Assembly (NCBI GenBank): GCA_009781755.1
Contig: WQVD01000019.1
Span: 1 to 51,673, forward strand
Reading direction: 5' to 3'
Length of the DNA: 51,673 nucleotides
From: Defluviitaleaceae bacterium
GTDB lineage: Bacteria; Bacillota; Clostridia; Lachnospirales; WQUN01
The number at the start of each line of letters is the position of its first letter. Position 1 is the stretch's first letter. The position numbers were made by a program, and so were the translations under genes. Under the pieces are notes generated by a model. It was not told the DNA's origin. It worked only from the letters and a program-made list of their open reading frames with translations, and ran no database searches. Shown piece after piece: positions 7,145-16,007 of the stretch.

Positions 7145-9184
7145 TTGTTTTACATAGAAATTGATGGAAAAAATTACGCCGTGCGTGATGGGCAAACGGT
7201 GTTGGAAGTGGCGCAAAGTGAAGCCGCTGTGCGCGATGGTGTGTATGTACCTTCGCTTTGTTTTGATGCGGCACTGCCGGCGAGCGGGGCTTGCGGGTTG
7301 TGTTTGGTGGAAGTGGATGCTGCGGTCAAGCCTGTGCGTGCGTGTGCTATGGTGGCGCGGGCAGGTATGGTGGTACGCACAAACACACCGCGTATCCGCG
7401 CGGCACAAAGGATGTCATTGGAATTGTCGCTTTCTACCCATACGGGCGAATGCGTGGCACCTTGCCGCACCGCGTGCCCGGCGGAAACGGATTGCGCGGG
7501 GTTTATTGCGTTGGCACAGCGGGCGCAGGTGGCGGATGCGGGTGCCTATGCGTTGTGGCAGCAGGCCGCTATGCTTCTGTATGAGGCGCATCCGTTTCCC
7601 GTATCGCTGGCTTATATCTGCCCGCGCCCGTGCGAAAAAGGTTGCCGCCGCGGTGCGCATGATGTGCCTATAGACATCGCCGGATTAAAGCGTGCGGTGA
7701 TGGCGCGGGTGAGCAGCGATGATTTGTCGGTTGCATTATCACATCGTGGCTTTAAACCGCGCAAAATTGCGGTTGTTGGTGGCGGTCCGGCGGGATTAAC
7801 GGCGGCGTATTTTTTGCGCCGTGCGGGGCATGATGTGACCGTGTACGAACGGCAGCCGCAGATGGGCGGGTTGTTGCGTTATGGCATCCCGGAGTTTCGC
7901 CTACCCAAGGCGGTATTGGAACGGGAATTGGCGGTTTTGACGCGGATGGGGATCCGATTTGTAAATAACGCGCGGGTCGGCGCAACGCTGTCCTTGGATG
8001 CATTGCGTAACCAAAACGATGCGGTCATTGTGGCCACGGGTGCGGGATTGTCACGCAGGTTGGGGTGCGCGGGCGACGATGCACCCCACGTTATGGGCGG
8101 TACGGATTATTTGTACGCGGCCGCGACAGTGCACCCCCTTGTGCCTGCGCATGTGGTGGTCATCGGCGGTTCCAACACGGCCATGGACGCGGCGCGCACG
8201 GCCAAGCGATTGGGCGCGCGCGTAGTTACGGTGGCTTATCGCCGTACCCGCGATGAAATGCCTGCCGAACCGCATGAAATCGCCGCTGCGCAAGATGAAG
8301 GCGTACAATTTATCTTCTTGGTCGCGCCGCTGGAAGTCTTGCCGGACGGCATCCGCTTGCAAATCATGGCGCTGGGCGCACCGGACGCAAGCGGCCGCCG
8401 TGCACCCGTAGCTGTGCCCGGCGAGGAAACTTTCTTGCCTGCGGAATTGATTATTTCTGCGGTGGGTCAATCGGTGAATACGGCGGGTTTTGAGGCGCTG
8501 CCCCTGAACCGGTGGAAGACTTTTGCGGTTGATGCGAATACTTTTGAGGCGCAGCCGGGCGTGTACGTCGTCGGCGATGCCACGGGCGAATCCGCCTACG
8601 CCATCGAAGCCATCCAGCACGGGCGCAAAGCCGCCGCCGCAATCTTGGCGCAATTCGTTGGCCAGGACGGCAATGTCCAATCCCCCGCGCCAATGTTTGT
8701 GCCGCGTGTGCGCGTCAACAATGCCTCCGCCGAGTTGTCGCATATTCCCCATGTGCAACGCTTGCCCGCCGCCGATTCGCCCGAAAACGCGCGTCATGAA
8801 GCTGCGCGGTGCTTGCGATGCGGGTGCAGTGGCTTGCACAAGTGCAAATTGCTGTATCACGCAAATAAATTGGGCGCGGATACCCAACGATTCGCCACAT
8901 ATAATAAGGAAAGGATGGGCAACATTGTTTCGGGTGCTAAGCATGCTTATACCGCGCCGCACCGCGCTACGCGTATTATCCACGATAGCGACAAGTGCGT
9001 GTTGTGCGGCTTGTGCGTCCGTGCATGTGAAGCGGCGCGCGGAAGCGGGTGCGGTTTATTGTCCGCTGCTTTCCGCGGGATGAAAACCGTTGTGTGTACG
9101 GATTTGATAGGCACAGCGGCATGCGGCGAGGGGTGCACGGTGTGCGCAGATATTTGCCCCACGGGTGCGATGGTGAAGGCATGA
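7145..9184 (+). CDS. GltD-like FAD/NAD(P) oxidoreductase with 2Fe-2S and 4Fe-4S domains
   Basis: 679 residues. Order: an N-terminal 2Fe-2S ferredoxin-like domain (Cys spaced C-x10-C-x2-C-x13-C), a Cys-rich region with CVAPCRTACPAETDC and CPRPCEKGC as in NuoG/GltD-type proteins, a dinucleotide-binding FAD motif (VVGGGPAGLTAAY), a second Rossmann motif for NAD(P)H (VVIGGSNTAMDAARTA), then a C-terminal segment with CLRCGC, CVLCGLCVRAC and CTVCADICPTGAM, typical of two 4Fe-4S clusters. It moves electrons between NAD(P)H and a ferredoxin-type partner; similar proteins partner hydrogenases, formate dehydrogenases or act as SfrB-like oxidoreductases, but no partner gene is adjacent. TTG at 7145 is chosen because GGGGGG ends 7 bases before it; TTG 7130 lacks a ribosome site. 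Confidence 0.85.
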   Translation: MFYIEIDGKNYAVRDGQTVLEVAQSEAAVRDGVYVPSLCFDAALPASGACGLCLVEVDAAVKPVRACAMVARAGMVVRTNTPRIRAAQRMSLELSLSTHTGECVAPCRTACPAETDCAGFIALAQRAQVADAGAYALWQQAAMLLYEAHPFPVSLAYICPRPCEKGCRRGAHDVPIDIAGLKRAVMARVSSDDLSVALSHRGFKPRKIAVVGGGPAGLTAAYFLRRAGHDVTVYERQPQMGGLLRYGIPEFRLPKAVLERELAVLTRMGIRFVNNARVGATLSLDALRNQNDAVIVATGAGLSRRLGCAGDDAPHVMGGTDYLYAAATVHPLVPAHVVVIGGSNTAMDAARTAKRLGARVVTVAYRRTRDEMPAEPHEIAAAQDEGVQFIFLVAPLEVLPDGIRLQIMALGAPDASGRRAPVAVPGEETFLPAELIISAVGQSVNTAGFEALPLNRWKTFAVDANTFEAQPGVYVVGDATGESAYAIEAIQHGRKAAAAILAQFVGQDGNVQSPAPMFVPRVRVNNASAELSHIPHVQRLPAADSPENARHEAARCLRCGCSGLHKCKLLYHANKLGADTQRFATYNKERMGNIVSGAKHAYTAPHRATRIIHDSDKCVLCGLCVRACEAARGSGCGLLSAAFRGMKTVVCTDLIGTAACGEGCTVCADICPTGAMVKA

Positions 9185-9252
9185 CAAATGTAACTATTCG
9201 CTGCGCGGTGATTTCGTTATCCTGCATGCATTAATTTTTATGGAGGTCAAAA

Positions 9253-10194
9253 ATGAACCCCTATGACAATCGATCCAACGGAAACGACCCGCGCAACGAC
9301 GCGCAGCGCGACCCATACAGCAATCCGCAACGCGATCCGTACAATGACAACGACCCCGACAACGAACAAGAATGCAAAAAAATATTAAGCGGCGCATACC
9401 TGCGCATGTACCGGCGTGTGTTGCTGCTGGGTTTGCCTTTGGCGGCATCTGTGCTTGTCGGCGTATCGCTGCTGGCCAATTTCTTTAGTCCAGAACATAA
9501 TTGGCGCATTTGGTTGATGGGCATCCGCATCAATTTTGGCGGCGGGCCGGTGGCTGTGGTGGCCAATGTTGTCTTGGGGCTGGTGGTTATGTTTGGCATC
9601 ATCACCGTAATTTTTGTCCTCTTGCAAAAATTTAACGTGGATATCGGCGAGTACGGCAAATATGATGCGGATTCGCCCAATCGCAATTACATTGGCCCGG
9701 CGGGGCCCATTGGGGAAATCTTGTTGTCGCTGGCGACGACGACGCTGTTTTTGGGTACGCCGTTTTTGATGGCGGGGCGGTTTGACGGAGAATGGGTGTC
9801 CGTGTTCAGCACATCGGCACTGCGTGCCATGTGGCTGCCCATCATCGCGTGGATGACATTTGAAATCATCTCCGAAGTCACCAAACTCATTGACCGCAAA
9901 TACACCACCCGCGTGTGCGTGATTACGGTGCTGTGCGGCATCGCATGTGCGTTGAGCGCGTTTTATGTATTCAATGACTTGAACATCATCAATCCCGAGT
10001 TTTTGTATCATATGGTTGAATTTAACTACACGGTGGGTACGCCCGAGTGGGTCGTGGAACATATCGTCATGCAACCCAACCGCATCCCATTGGGTATTAT
10101 GCTGTCAGTTATTTTCTTCGAAGTGGTGGACGTGATTTACTACACGGCCAAATTCCGCATATTTCAAGATGAAGGCGATTCATACGCGTCGTAA
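9253..10194 (+). CDS. Six-helix membrane protein of unknown function
   Basis: 313 residues. A hydrophilic N-terminus with repeated RDPY/NDN words (1-45) is followed by about six transmembrane segments (near 56-77, 96-123, 151-175, 186-203, 219-240, 274-294). I recognise no catalytic motif or family. ATG follows GGAGG with a 7-base gap. It sits 68 bases after the oxidoreductase and ends in its own terminator, convergent with the LPQTG gene on the other strand. Confidence 0.85.
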   Translation: MNPYDNRSNGNDPRNDAQRDPYSNPQRDPYNDNDPDNEQECKKILSGAYLRMYRRVLLLGLPLAASVLVGVSLLANFFSPEHNWRIWLMGIRINFGGGPVAVVANVVLGLVVMFGIITVIFVLLQKFNVDIGEYGKYDADSPNRNYIGPAGPIGEILLSLATTTLFLGTPFLMAGRFDGEWVSVFSTSALRAMWLPIIAWMTFEIISEVTKLIDRKYTTRVCVITVLCGIACALSAFYVFNDLNIINPEFLYHMVEFNYTVGTPEWVVEHIVMQPNRIPLGIMLSVIFFEVVDVIYYTAKFRIFQDEGDSYAS

Positions 10195-10215
10195 AAGGCG
10201 CGAGGTAATAACAAC

Positions 10216-10251
10216 GGCAACCGGTTGCAAAATGCAACCGGTTGCCTTTTT
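10216..10251 (+). terminator. Intrinsic terminator after the membrane protein gene
   Basis: GGCAACCGGTTGCA pairs with TGCAACCGGTTGCC around an AAA loop, followed by TTTTT. It lies between two convergent genes; on the minus strand the T-run is poor, so it mainly serves the plus-strand gene. Confidence 0.9.
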
Positions 10252-10264
10252 GTTGTGGTTGTGT

Positions 10265-13200
10265 TTAATCGTTGTTTTTTGCTTTGGCAAGCAGTAATTG
10301 CAACGCAGCGGTGATGGCCAATAATGCCGCCGCGATGAACCCCTTGAACAACCATGCGTTGTTGCGGGGGTCGCCGGTTTGCGGTAGGCGGCCGACAGGC
10401 AGGGGTGGCTCGGCGGCGGGGGTGTCGTTGATGAGGGGGGTATCTAGGTCGGGAGCTTGTGCATCGGGTGTAGTGGTGGGGGGCGTCGTTGGGTGCGGCA
10501 ATGGGATGTGGGGTGCATCGGTAGGGGTTGCGGGTTGTGTGTGTGGTGCGGGGTCGTTGAGCGGGGGCGTTGAGGTTGCTGCGGGAGGGAACGTTGTTGT
10601 GTGTGCCGCTGTTGGGGCAGTAGTGGGCGGGGGGGCGACGGATGTGGGTGTCGTCGGGGTTGTCGCTTGTGATGTTGTTGGCATTGTCGTTGGAGGCGTT
10701 GTGGTTGGTTCGGGTGTTGTTGGCATTGTCGTTGGAGGCGTTGTGGTTGGTTCGGGTGTTGTTGGCATTGTCGTGATTGGCGCGGTGGTTGTTGGCGGCG
10801 TTGTGGTCGGCGCAGCTGTTATTGGGGGTGTTGTTGCCGGGGGTGGATATTCTTCCGGCCGCAGCGTGATATATGGTGGTAGGTTGGTGAATTGCGGCGG
10901 GGTTATTTCTCCATCGAAAGTGGGGCGGGTGGGGGGTGTCCATTCCAATGTTGCTGCATCCAAGGATAATGCAAAGATGCGGCGTGTGGGCAGGGGTGGG
11001 TCGCTGTAGGGCCATTGGGGTTCGGTGGGGGTTATCGGCGGTTCGGGGGTGTTGATTTGCAAGATGGGCAGTGTGGGGGGTGTGGGCGGAGGCGGCGCTT
11101 GGGGTGCGGCGGGCAGCATGAATCGTTCATAATTTTTGAATTGATCCATCACGATCCACAATTCGCCGGGGGCGATGGCGCGGCCTTGGTTGTTGGCGAC
11201 GGAACCCTCGGTGCCCAACCATTGGGTATCTATAACCACGTTGCTGCGGTTGTACCCATTGAAGCCCGGGAACGCAACACCCGCATTGGCCGTGATTTGC
11301 GGGCGGATGCCCAAGCCGATGGCCATACCCCAGGTTTCTACATGGGGGTAACCGGACGCGCTGCTTCCTAGGAAAACGGTGTTGTTGGTGGAGTTGGCGC
11401 TGGCATTACCCGCGTTGGGCAGCCAAGGCGCAGCATTGGTGCTAGAAAGCAGCCCGTTGGCGGGGAAGCGCTGCGCATTGGTTGTACCGTACACGAAATT
11501 GTCTAGGATATAACGTGCAACCAAGAGCTCGATGCCCAGCATTTGCACCTCGGTGGCTTGGGTCATGGTTTGGCCGCTCCATACCTGCCCCACGCGGTTG
11601 GTGGGGAAAGCGATGCGTACAGCGGTGATTTCTTGCAATGCGGTATTGCCCGTGGCATTGATGTGGCGCACATATTGCCCGGTTAGCGCGTCCAAACGGG
11701 GGTTATCCTTGCGCCATTGGTACAAGTCCAGTACGCGCTGCGCAATGGGGTGGATGACGTCATATGCGGCATCGCCGTTGGATACGACCTTCATCGCCAA
11801 GTCGATAATATCGGCGGGCAAAGCAAGGGGGTACAAGCGCGGCACGCCGTCAAGCATCGTGGCATCCAGAAATGCGGCGTAAAGTGCTTGCCCAGCGGCG
11901 TATGCCTGCTGCATCGGGTGTGCTTGCGCATCCCACAAAGCCATGTCCAACCAATGGTCGGCGATGGTCACAACTTGTTGCGCCAACGGCAGCAGCGTGG
12001 TGCGGTGCAGATACGCGTCATCGGCAACAATGGCCCGTGCCGTTAGGATGCGCGGATCGTTTTGCACATCTACGCCGTGATTTACATCCAGCATCGCTAG
12101 CGCAACGTTGTACATATCTTGCAAATATTCCTCGAACAAAAACACCGCGGTGGTATACGCCGCCATTTCCTGTTCAAAGGCTTCAAGCAACAAACGAAAA
12201 CGATCATCCGCACGCGCCAACCCATGCACTTGGATATGAAACGCATCCAACGCAAGGGCATACGACCGTGCGAAAATGGCATTGGCAGTGTTGGTGATGC
12301 CACTTAGCGCCGTAATAGCCGTCTCTGCGGCTAGGCGTGCCTCGGTGGCGGCGTAAACGGCTTGGTCTGCCGTTTCAATTAAATTTTGCACCGTAGCGCG
12401 GATGTTGTCGTAATCTGCAATAAAATCGTTAGCGATTTCTACCCATATGGTGGCGGCGGTTTGTGCTTGCATGGCGTCGATGATGGCTTGCACGGCGGTG
12501 TATTCGGTTGCAACCATTTGTGCGCCCGCATCGGTCAATTCCTGTACATCCACGGTGGTTAATACCACTTCAAACGCTGCCGCCGAAGTTACAAAAGTGT
12601 ACATCGCGCCAACATCATCAAAAGCTTCCGCAGCAACGTCACGCGCAGCAACCATGCCGTAGCGCGCATCAACCAGCGCTTGCAAAAGGTCGTGGTCGAT
12701 CAATCCGTCCGCTTCCACCGCGCGGAACAGGTAATAAAAATCGTACTCGGCGTTGATGGCGGCAGCAATGGCCACCTCTGCGTTTACAGCGGCAGCCAAT
12801 GCATCTTCGATGGCAGCCTCGGCCAAAACAATGGCATCTTCTGCCGCCAAACGCGCAGCTTCCAATGCCGTGTAAATGGGAGCGAGAGCAGCTTGGGTGG
12901 CATCAATGGCGAGGTTGGCTTCGTCTGCACGCGCTTCCGCTTCTGCGATACGCGCCACCGCATCCGTGTAAATCAATGCGTCGTCCAAAATGGCTTGCGC
13001 GGCAGCTTCCTGCGCCAAAATCGCCAAGCGCAAAGCGTCCGACGCTTCGGCAAAATCACCCCACACAGCTTGACTCGCGTCGGGGTAGGGTCGGGTGGCT
13101 TCCAAGTCGTCCAAGTCTTGCCGCAAAACTTCCAGCGCATCATATACCGCGTCCAAGGCCAGCTGCATTTGTGCCAATTCGGACGGCACAGCATCTACTT

Positions 13201-13273
13201 GCAAACCAAAGGGCGCAACCAAAGCCACCAAAAATGAAAGAATCAAAAGCATTATTAATAATTTCTTCTTCAT
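10265..13273 (-). CDS. LPQTG wall-anchored Ala-rich helical surface protein
   Basis: About 1,002 residues. ATG at 13273 is chosen because GGAGG precedes it and MKKKLLIMLLILSFLVALV is a standard signal peptide ending near VDA; the reading frame extends further upstream without support. Residues ~30-450 are very rich in Ala, Glu and Asp with heptad-like spacing, so a long helical rod is likely. A mixed region follows (about 500-740, no family recognised), then Pro/Thr linkers including a repeated TTMPTTPEPTTTPP block, and a sorting signal LPQTG, a hydrophobic helix and KAKNND at about 962-1002. Expected to be wall-anchored by a sortase elsewhere. The basic tail is weaker than usual. Confidence 0.85.
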   Translation of the reverse strand: MKKKLLIMLLILSFLVALVAPFGLQVDAVPSELAQMQLALDAVYDALEVLRQDLDDLEATRPYPDASQAVWGDFAEASDALRLAILAQEAAAQAILDDALIYTDAVARIAEAEARADEANLAIDATQAALAPIYTALEAARLAAEDAIVLAEAAIEDALAAAVNAEVAIAAAINAEYDFYYLFRAVEADGLIDHDLLQALVDARYGMVAARDVAAEAFDDVGAMYTFVTSAAAFEVVLTTVDVQELTDAGAQMVATEYTAVQAIIDAMQAQTAATIWVEIANDFIADYDNIRATVQNLIETADQAVYAATEARLAAETAITALSGITNTANAIFARSYALALDAFHIQVHGLARADDRFRLLLEAFEQEMAAYTTAVFLFEEYLQDMYNVALAMLDVNHGVDVQNDPRILTARAIVADDAYLHRTTLLPLAQQVVTIADHWLDMALWDAQAHPMQQAYAAGQALYAAFLDATMLDGVPRLYPLALPADIIDLAMKVVSNGDAAYDVIHPIAQRVLDLYQWRKDNPRLDALTGQYVRHINATGNTALQEITAVRIAFPTNRVGQVWSGQTMTQATEVQMLGIELLVARYILDNFVYGTTNAQRFPANGLLSSTNAAPWLPNAGNASANSTNNTVFLGSSASGYPHVETWGMAIGLGIRPQITANAGVAFPGFNGYNRSNVVIDTQWLGTEGSVANNQGRAIAPGELWIVMDQFKNYERFMLPAAPQAPPPPTPPTLPILQINTPEPPITPTEPQWPYSDPPLPTRRIFALSLDAATLEWTPPTRPTFDGEITPPQFTNLPPYITLRPEEYPPPATTPPITAAPTTTPPTTTAPITTMPTTPEPTTTPPTTMPTTPEPTTTPPTTMPTTSQATTPTTPTSVAPPPTTAPTAAHTTTFPPAATSTPPLNDPAPHTQPATPTDAPHIPLPHPTTPPTTTPDAQAPDLDTPLINDTPAAEPPLPVGRLPQTGDPRNNAWLFKGFIAAALLAITAALQLLLAKAKNND

Positions 13274-13355
13274 CACATAACCTCCAAAAATCGGGTTGTG
13301 CCTGCCAAATCGCCGGGGCGGCAGACACGTCCTTCTTTGGTAGCCTATGTGCAAT

Positions 13356-13397
13356 AAAAAAAAGCGTGCCGGTTTGCGAGTGCAACCGACACGCTTT
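13356..13397 (-). terminator. Intrinsic terminator of the GH172 gene
   Basis: On the minus strand AAAGCGTGTCGGTTGC pairs with GCAAACCGGCACGCTTT, followed by a run of T (the plus-strand A-run from 13356). It lies directly behind the GH172 stop codon and upstream of the LPQTG gene. Confidence 0.9.
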
Positions 13398-13412
13398 ATA
13401 TATCTTTTGACC

Positions 13413-14519
13413 TTAAATCACTTCCAACGCGTCCCGATCCCCCAACGCCTCAAACTTCGCATGCGGCGCGGTCTGGTACCAGTACGCCACACTCGCAATG
13501 TCATCTTGCAACGGCAAGTACCGCCACTCGCTGCGCCAACCAAGCGCTTGCATGGTGATCTTCAAGTCGGAGCGGAATCGGATGGGATCCATGATATGGA
13601 AGCGGTACATAGAATGGCGGTTGCCGGTTTTATTCATCTCGCGTGCGGCGCCGTAGTAACCCAGCGACATCAAATCTTGGTAGCCCATGAAGGGTGCGGA
13701 ATAATTGCCGTTGAAACTCCACGCCCCGCCAAAGTAATCTTCGGTGCCGGTGCCGCAGTAAGTAGGGAATTCTTCGTCGCCGTCGATGAAGGCTTTGATT
13801 TCGCCTTCACCCCACCAGCCGTCGTTGTTTTGCTGCCATGCCATGTGGCAACCCACGAAGTGACCCATGCCGCGGATGCCGTCGATGATGGTGTAATCCT
13901 GCATGTACGGCAGCGGGTTGGTACGGCGAAACTTGGCGTGGAAATAAACTTCGTCGGGCGCGACAGCGCATTCTTCCATGGTAATGGCGTAATAGAATCC
14001 GCTGCAATCCTCGGTGCCGCGGTTCTCGATGGTAATACGTGCGGCGGTGCGGAACGGCATGGGGAAATAACAGTTGAGCCCGCCGGTGGGGTTTACGTTA
14101 ATGGGAATGGACGCAATGTTTAACGCCTTGGTGAATCCGCAACAAAAGAAATCGCCGATGGGGGATTCGACATTGGGAAACTCGTTGCTATCCCAATACA
14201 TGCGCACGATGAGGTCGCGATAGCGTTTTTGATCTACAGTGCACCAGATGTGTTGGATGCGACCGCTACATTCGGTATTGGGGATGACGGTGGTTTGACC
14301 GGCGGGCAGGGTGATGCTGGGGCGCACTTTCCACTTTTGCCCCAATTCGCGAGCGGGGGGGCAGTCATCCCACCGCTGGCCGATTTGTTGGACGATGGGT
14401 TGCGGTTCGGTGCCGGGGTACGCCATGCCGCCGCGGCCTTTTTGCCCGTAGACGTTCTCGGGGGTGAATAGGCGGGTTACGCCTTGCGTTAATTTTGTGA
14501 TGCCGGCCAAGTCAAACAT
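13413..14519 (-). CDS. DUF2961 / glycoside hydrolase family 172 enzyme
   Basis: 368 residues, the usual length of single-domain DUF2961 proteins, now classed as GH172 (members act on alpha-fructofuranosides and arabinofuranose-containing glycans). Diagnostic stretches are RIQHIWCTV, LIVRMYWD, PIGDFFCCGF, LNCYFPMPFR, EGEIKAFIDGDEEFPTYCGTGTEDYF (given here in part) and YRFHIMDPI. No signal peptide, so the enzyme is cytoplasmic and would act on imported oligosaccharides. RBS AGGAGGAC precedes ATG. Transcribed divergently from the GH5-like gene. The exact sugar cannot be inferred. Confidence 0.88.
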   Translation of the reverse strand: MFDLAGITKLTQGVTRLFTPENVYGQKGRGGMAYPGTEPQPIVQQIGQRWDDCPPARELGQKWKVRPSITLPAGQTTVIPNTECSGRIQHIWCTVDQKRYRDLIVRMYWDSNEFPNVESPIGDFFCCGFTKALNIASIPINVNPTGGLNCYFPMPFRTAARITIENRGTEDCSGFYYAITMEECAVAPDEVYFHAKFRRTNPLPYMQDYTIIDGIRGMGHFVGCHMAWQQNNDGWWGEGEIKAFIDGDEEFPTYCGTGTEDYFGGAWSFNGNYSAPFMGYQDLMSLGYYGAAREMNKTGNRHSMYRFHIMDPIRFRSDLKITMQALGWRSEWRYLPLQDDIASVAYWYQTAPHAKFEALGDRDALEVI

Positions 14520-14553
14520 GTGCGTCCTCCTGTAATCGTATTGTAATATACCG

Positions 14554-14581
14554 ATTATACCTTATAATTCCCAATATACAA
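14554..14581 (-). promoter_or_regulatory. Sigma-A-like promoter for the GH172 gene
   Basis: On the minus strand TTGTAT (14581-14576), 16-base spacer, TATAAT (14559-14554). The expected transcript starts about 28 bases before the start codon. Confidence 0.6.
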
Positions 14582-14829
14582 CGCGTGTAGCCCCGGCGAA
14601 GCGAGGGGCGGGCTTGCGTAGTGCGCTGTGCGGATTTTTTGCGATTAAAGGCGTGATTTGGCTAAGTGCGGCCGTTAGTCTTTTTTTCGCCCGGTTGCGG
14701 AGGTAGCTTATTGTGTTTTGTGGTTTGCGAAAAAAGCCGAACGGTCTTACTAAGCCAAATCACGCCGTTAATCGCAAAATCCGCAAGGCGCACTACGCAA
14801 CCCGCCCCTCGCTTCGCCTGTTTCACGCG
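14582..14829. repeat. Large inverted repeat (~90-bp arms, 38-bp loop)
   Basis: The left arm 14596-14689 and the right arm 14728-14817 are reverse complements at roughly 85 percent identity, both starting at their outer ends with GCGAAGCGAGGGGCGGG. Shorter CGCGTG/CACGCG matches extend the pairing to 14582 and 14829. It fills most of the 355-base gap between the divergent GH172 and GH5-like genes. Transcribed, it would fold into a long near-perfect hairpin. No open frame and no transposase; target duplications were not obvious. A miniature inverted-repeat element is the best guess. Confidence 0.85.
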
Positions 14830-14874
14830 GCTAGCTAAAAAAGGAAAGATTAAATTAGTTGGAGGAGGTTTGAC

Positions 14875-15936
14875 ATGAGCGCAGACAAAAGGATTTACAT
14901 CGAAAATGAAAGATTTATGGTGGGTGGTAGGCCGATTTGGATTAATGGAGCCAATACGCCTTGGCACAAGTGGAATGATTTTGGCGGGGATTATGATGAT
15001 GGGTGGTGGAATGAACATTTTGCGCTTTGTGCGGAGAATGGGATGAACGCTACGCGGGTTTGGGTTAATTGTAATAATGATCAGGGGGCGGTGATTATTG
15101 ACGAGGAGGGGATGGTTAACGGTACTTCTGCCAAGCATTGGGATGATTTGGATTTGTATTTTGCGGCGGCGGCGCGGCATGGGATTTATGTGATGGCTAC
15201 GTTGACTTCGTTTGATCATTTTAAGGATGTGGGGCGGCCTGATGCGCATCGTTGGCGCAAGATGTTGCAAAGTGATGCGGCGGTGGATTCTTTTGTGGCG
15301 CATTATGTGGTGCCTTTCACCAACCGATACAAAAACAACCCTTATTTGTGGAGCATTGATTTGATGAATGAGCCGGATTGGGTGCATGAGGAAGCAGCTT
15401 GCGGGCAAATGGCTTGGGGGGATATTTCGCGTTATTTTGCGCGAGCTGCTGCGGCTATTCATGAATGTAGTGAAGTGCCGGTTACGGTGGGGATGTCTTT
15501 TCCTAAGTATCATAGCGATGGCTTTGGGGCTGCGGGCTTGCACAAGGGGGATATGGTGGGGGATGCTTTCTTGCAAAGTATTTATCCCGACCCCAAGGCG
15601 TATATTGATTTTTATTCGCCGCATTATTATGACTGGGTGGGGGAGCATTACGGTGCGCCTTATTTAGTGAAGCCGCATGGTGCGCCTGCGGAGAGGGGTT
15701 GGGGGTTAAAACCCGGCAAGCCTGCTTTGCTGGGCGAATGTCCTGCCAACGGGTCGGCGGGGTATACGCTTACGCAGGATTATGTGAATGCGTTTGAAAA
15801 TGGGTGGTTGGGTGTTATGCCTTGGACATCCAACCGCGTGGATGCTTGCGGCGGGTTTGAGGAGTTGAAACCCGCGATTAACCACATGCGCGATACGCAC
15901 CGGGAATTGGTGTGGCCGTATACGACACCCGCGTGA
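14875..15936 (+). CDS. GH5-like (clan A) beta-mannanase/cellulase-type hydrolase
   Basis: 353 residues of a TIM-barrel type seen in GH5 mannanases. The acid/base Glu is expected in DLMNEPDW (E166) and the nucleophile in ALLGECPANG (E288); RVWVN at about 61-65 and FYSPHYYDW at 246-254 fit substrate-binding strands. No signal peptide, so it should act inside the cell on short oligosaccharides. GGAGGAGG lies 7-8 bases before ATG. The upstream region is occupied by the large inverted repeat, and I could not place a convincing promoter. The GH10 xylanase follows after about 70 bases. Confidence 0.8.
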   Translation: MSADKRIYIENERFMVGGRPIWINGANTPWHKWNDFGGDYDDGWWNEHFALCAENGMNATRVWVNCNNDQGAVIIDEEGMVNGTSAKHWDDLDLYFAAAARHGIYVMATLTSFDHFKDVGRPDAHRWRKMLQSDAAVDSFVAHYVVPFTNRYKNNPYLWSIDLMNEPDWVHEEAACGQMAWGDISRYFARAAAAIHECSEVPVTVGMSFPKYHSDGFGAAGLHKGDMVGDAFLQSIYPDPKAYIDFYSPHYYDWVGEHYGAPYLVKPHGAPAERGWGLKPGKPALLGECPANGSAGYTLTQDYVNAFENGWLGVMPWTSNRVDACGGFEELKPAINHMRDTHRELVWPYTTPA

Positions 15937-15942
15937 TATATT

Positions 15943-15982
15943 TATAATGACAATCCAAGTGGTTAGTGGGACTAACCACTTG
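15943..15982 (+). promoter_or_regulatory. -10 element plus operator-like perfect palindrome
   Basis: TATAAT at 15943-15948 is followed at the expected start point by CAAGTGGTTAGT-GGG-ACTAACCACTTG (15956-15982), a 12-bp perfect inverted repeat. There is no T-run after it, so it is not a typical terminator. It may be an operator for a repressor of the downstream GH10 gene, or a 5' RNA stem-loop. No good -35 hexamer is seen. Confidence 0.45.
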
Positions 15983-16007
15983 AAAGATGACGAAAAGGGG
16001 TATGGAT

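Noticed and set aside
8051-8983. 310-codon minus-strand frame inside the flavin oxidoreductase gene
   Set aside because: Opposite strand of a gene with clear FAD and FeS motifs; its product is Arg/His-rich with no family features.
9185-9252. Promoter for the six-helix membrane protein
   Set aside because: No acceptable -35/-10 pair was found in this short gap; co-transcription with the oxidoreductase is more likely.
10272-11009. Gly/Val-rich plus-strand frame opposite the LPQTG gene
   Set aside because: It is the complement of the Pro/Thr linker of the minus-strand wall protein.
14662-15648. 328-codon minus-strand frame over the inverted repeat and GH5 gene
   Set aside because: Opposite strand of a recognised hydrolase, basic and low in complexity, no ribosome site.
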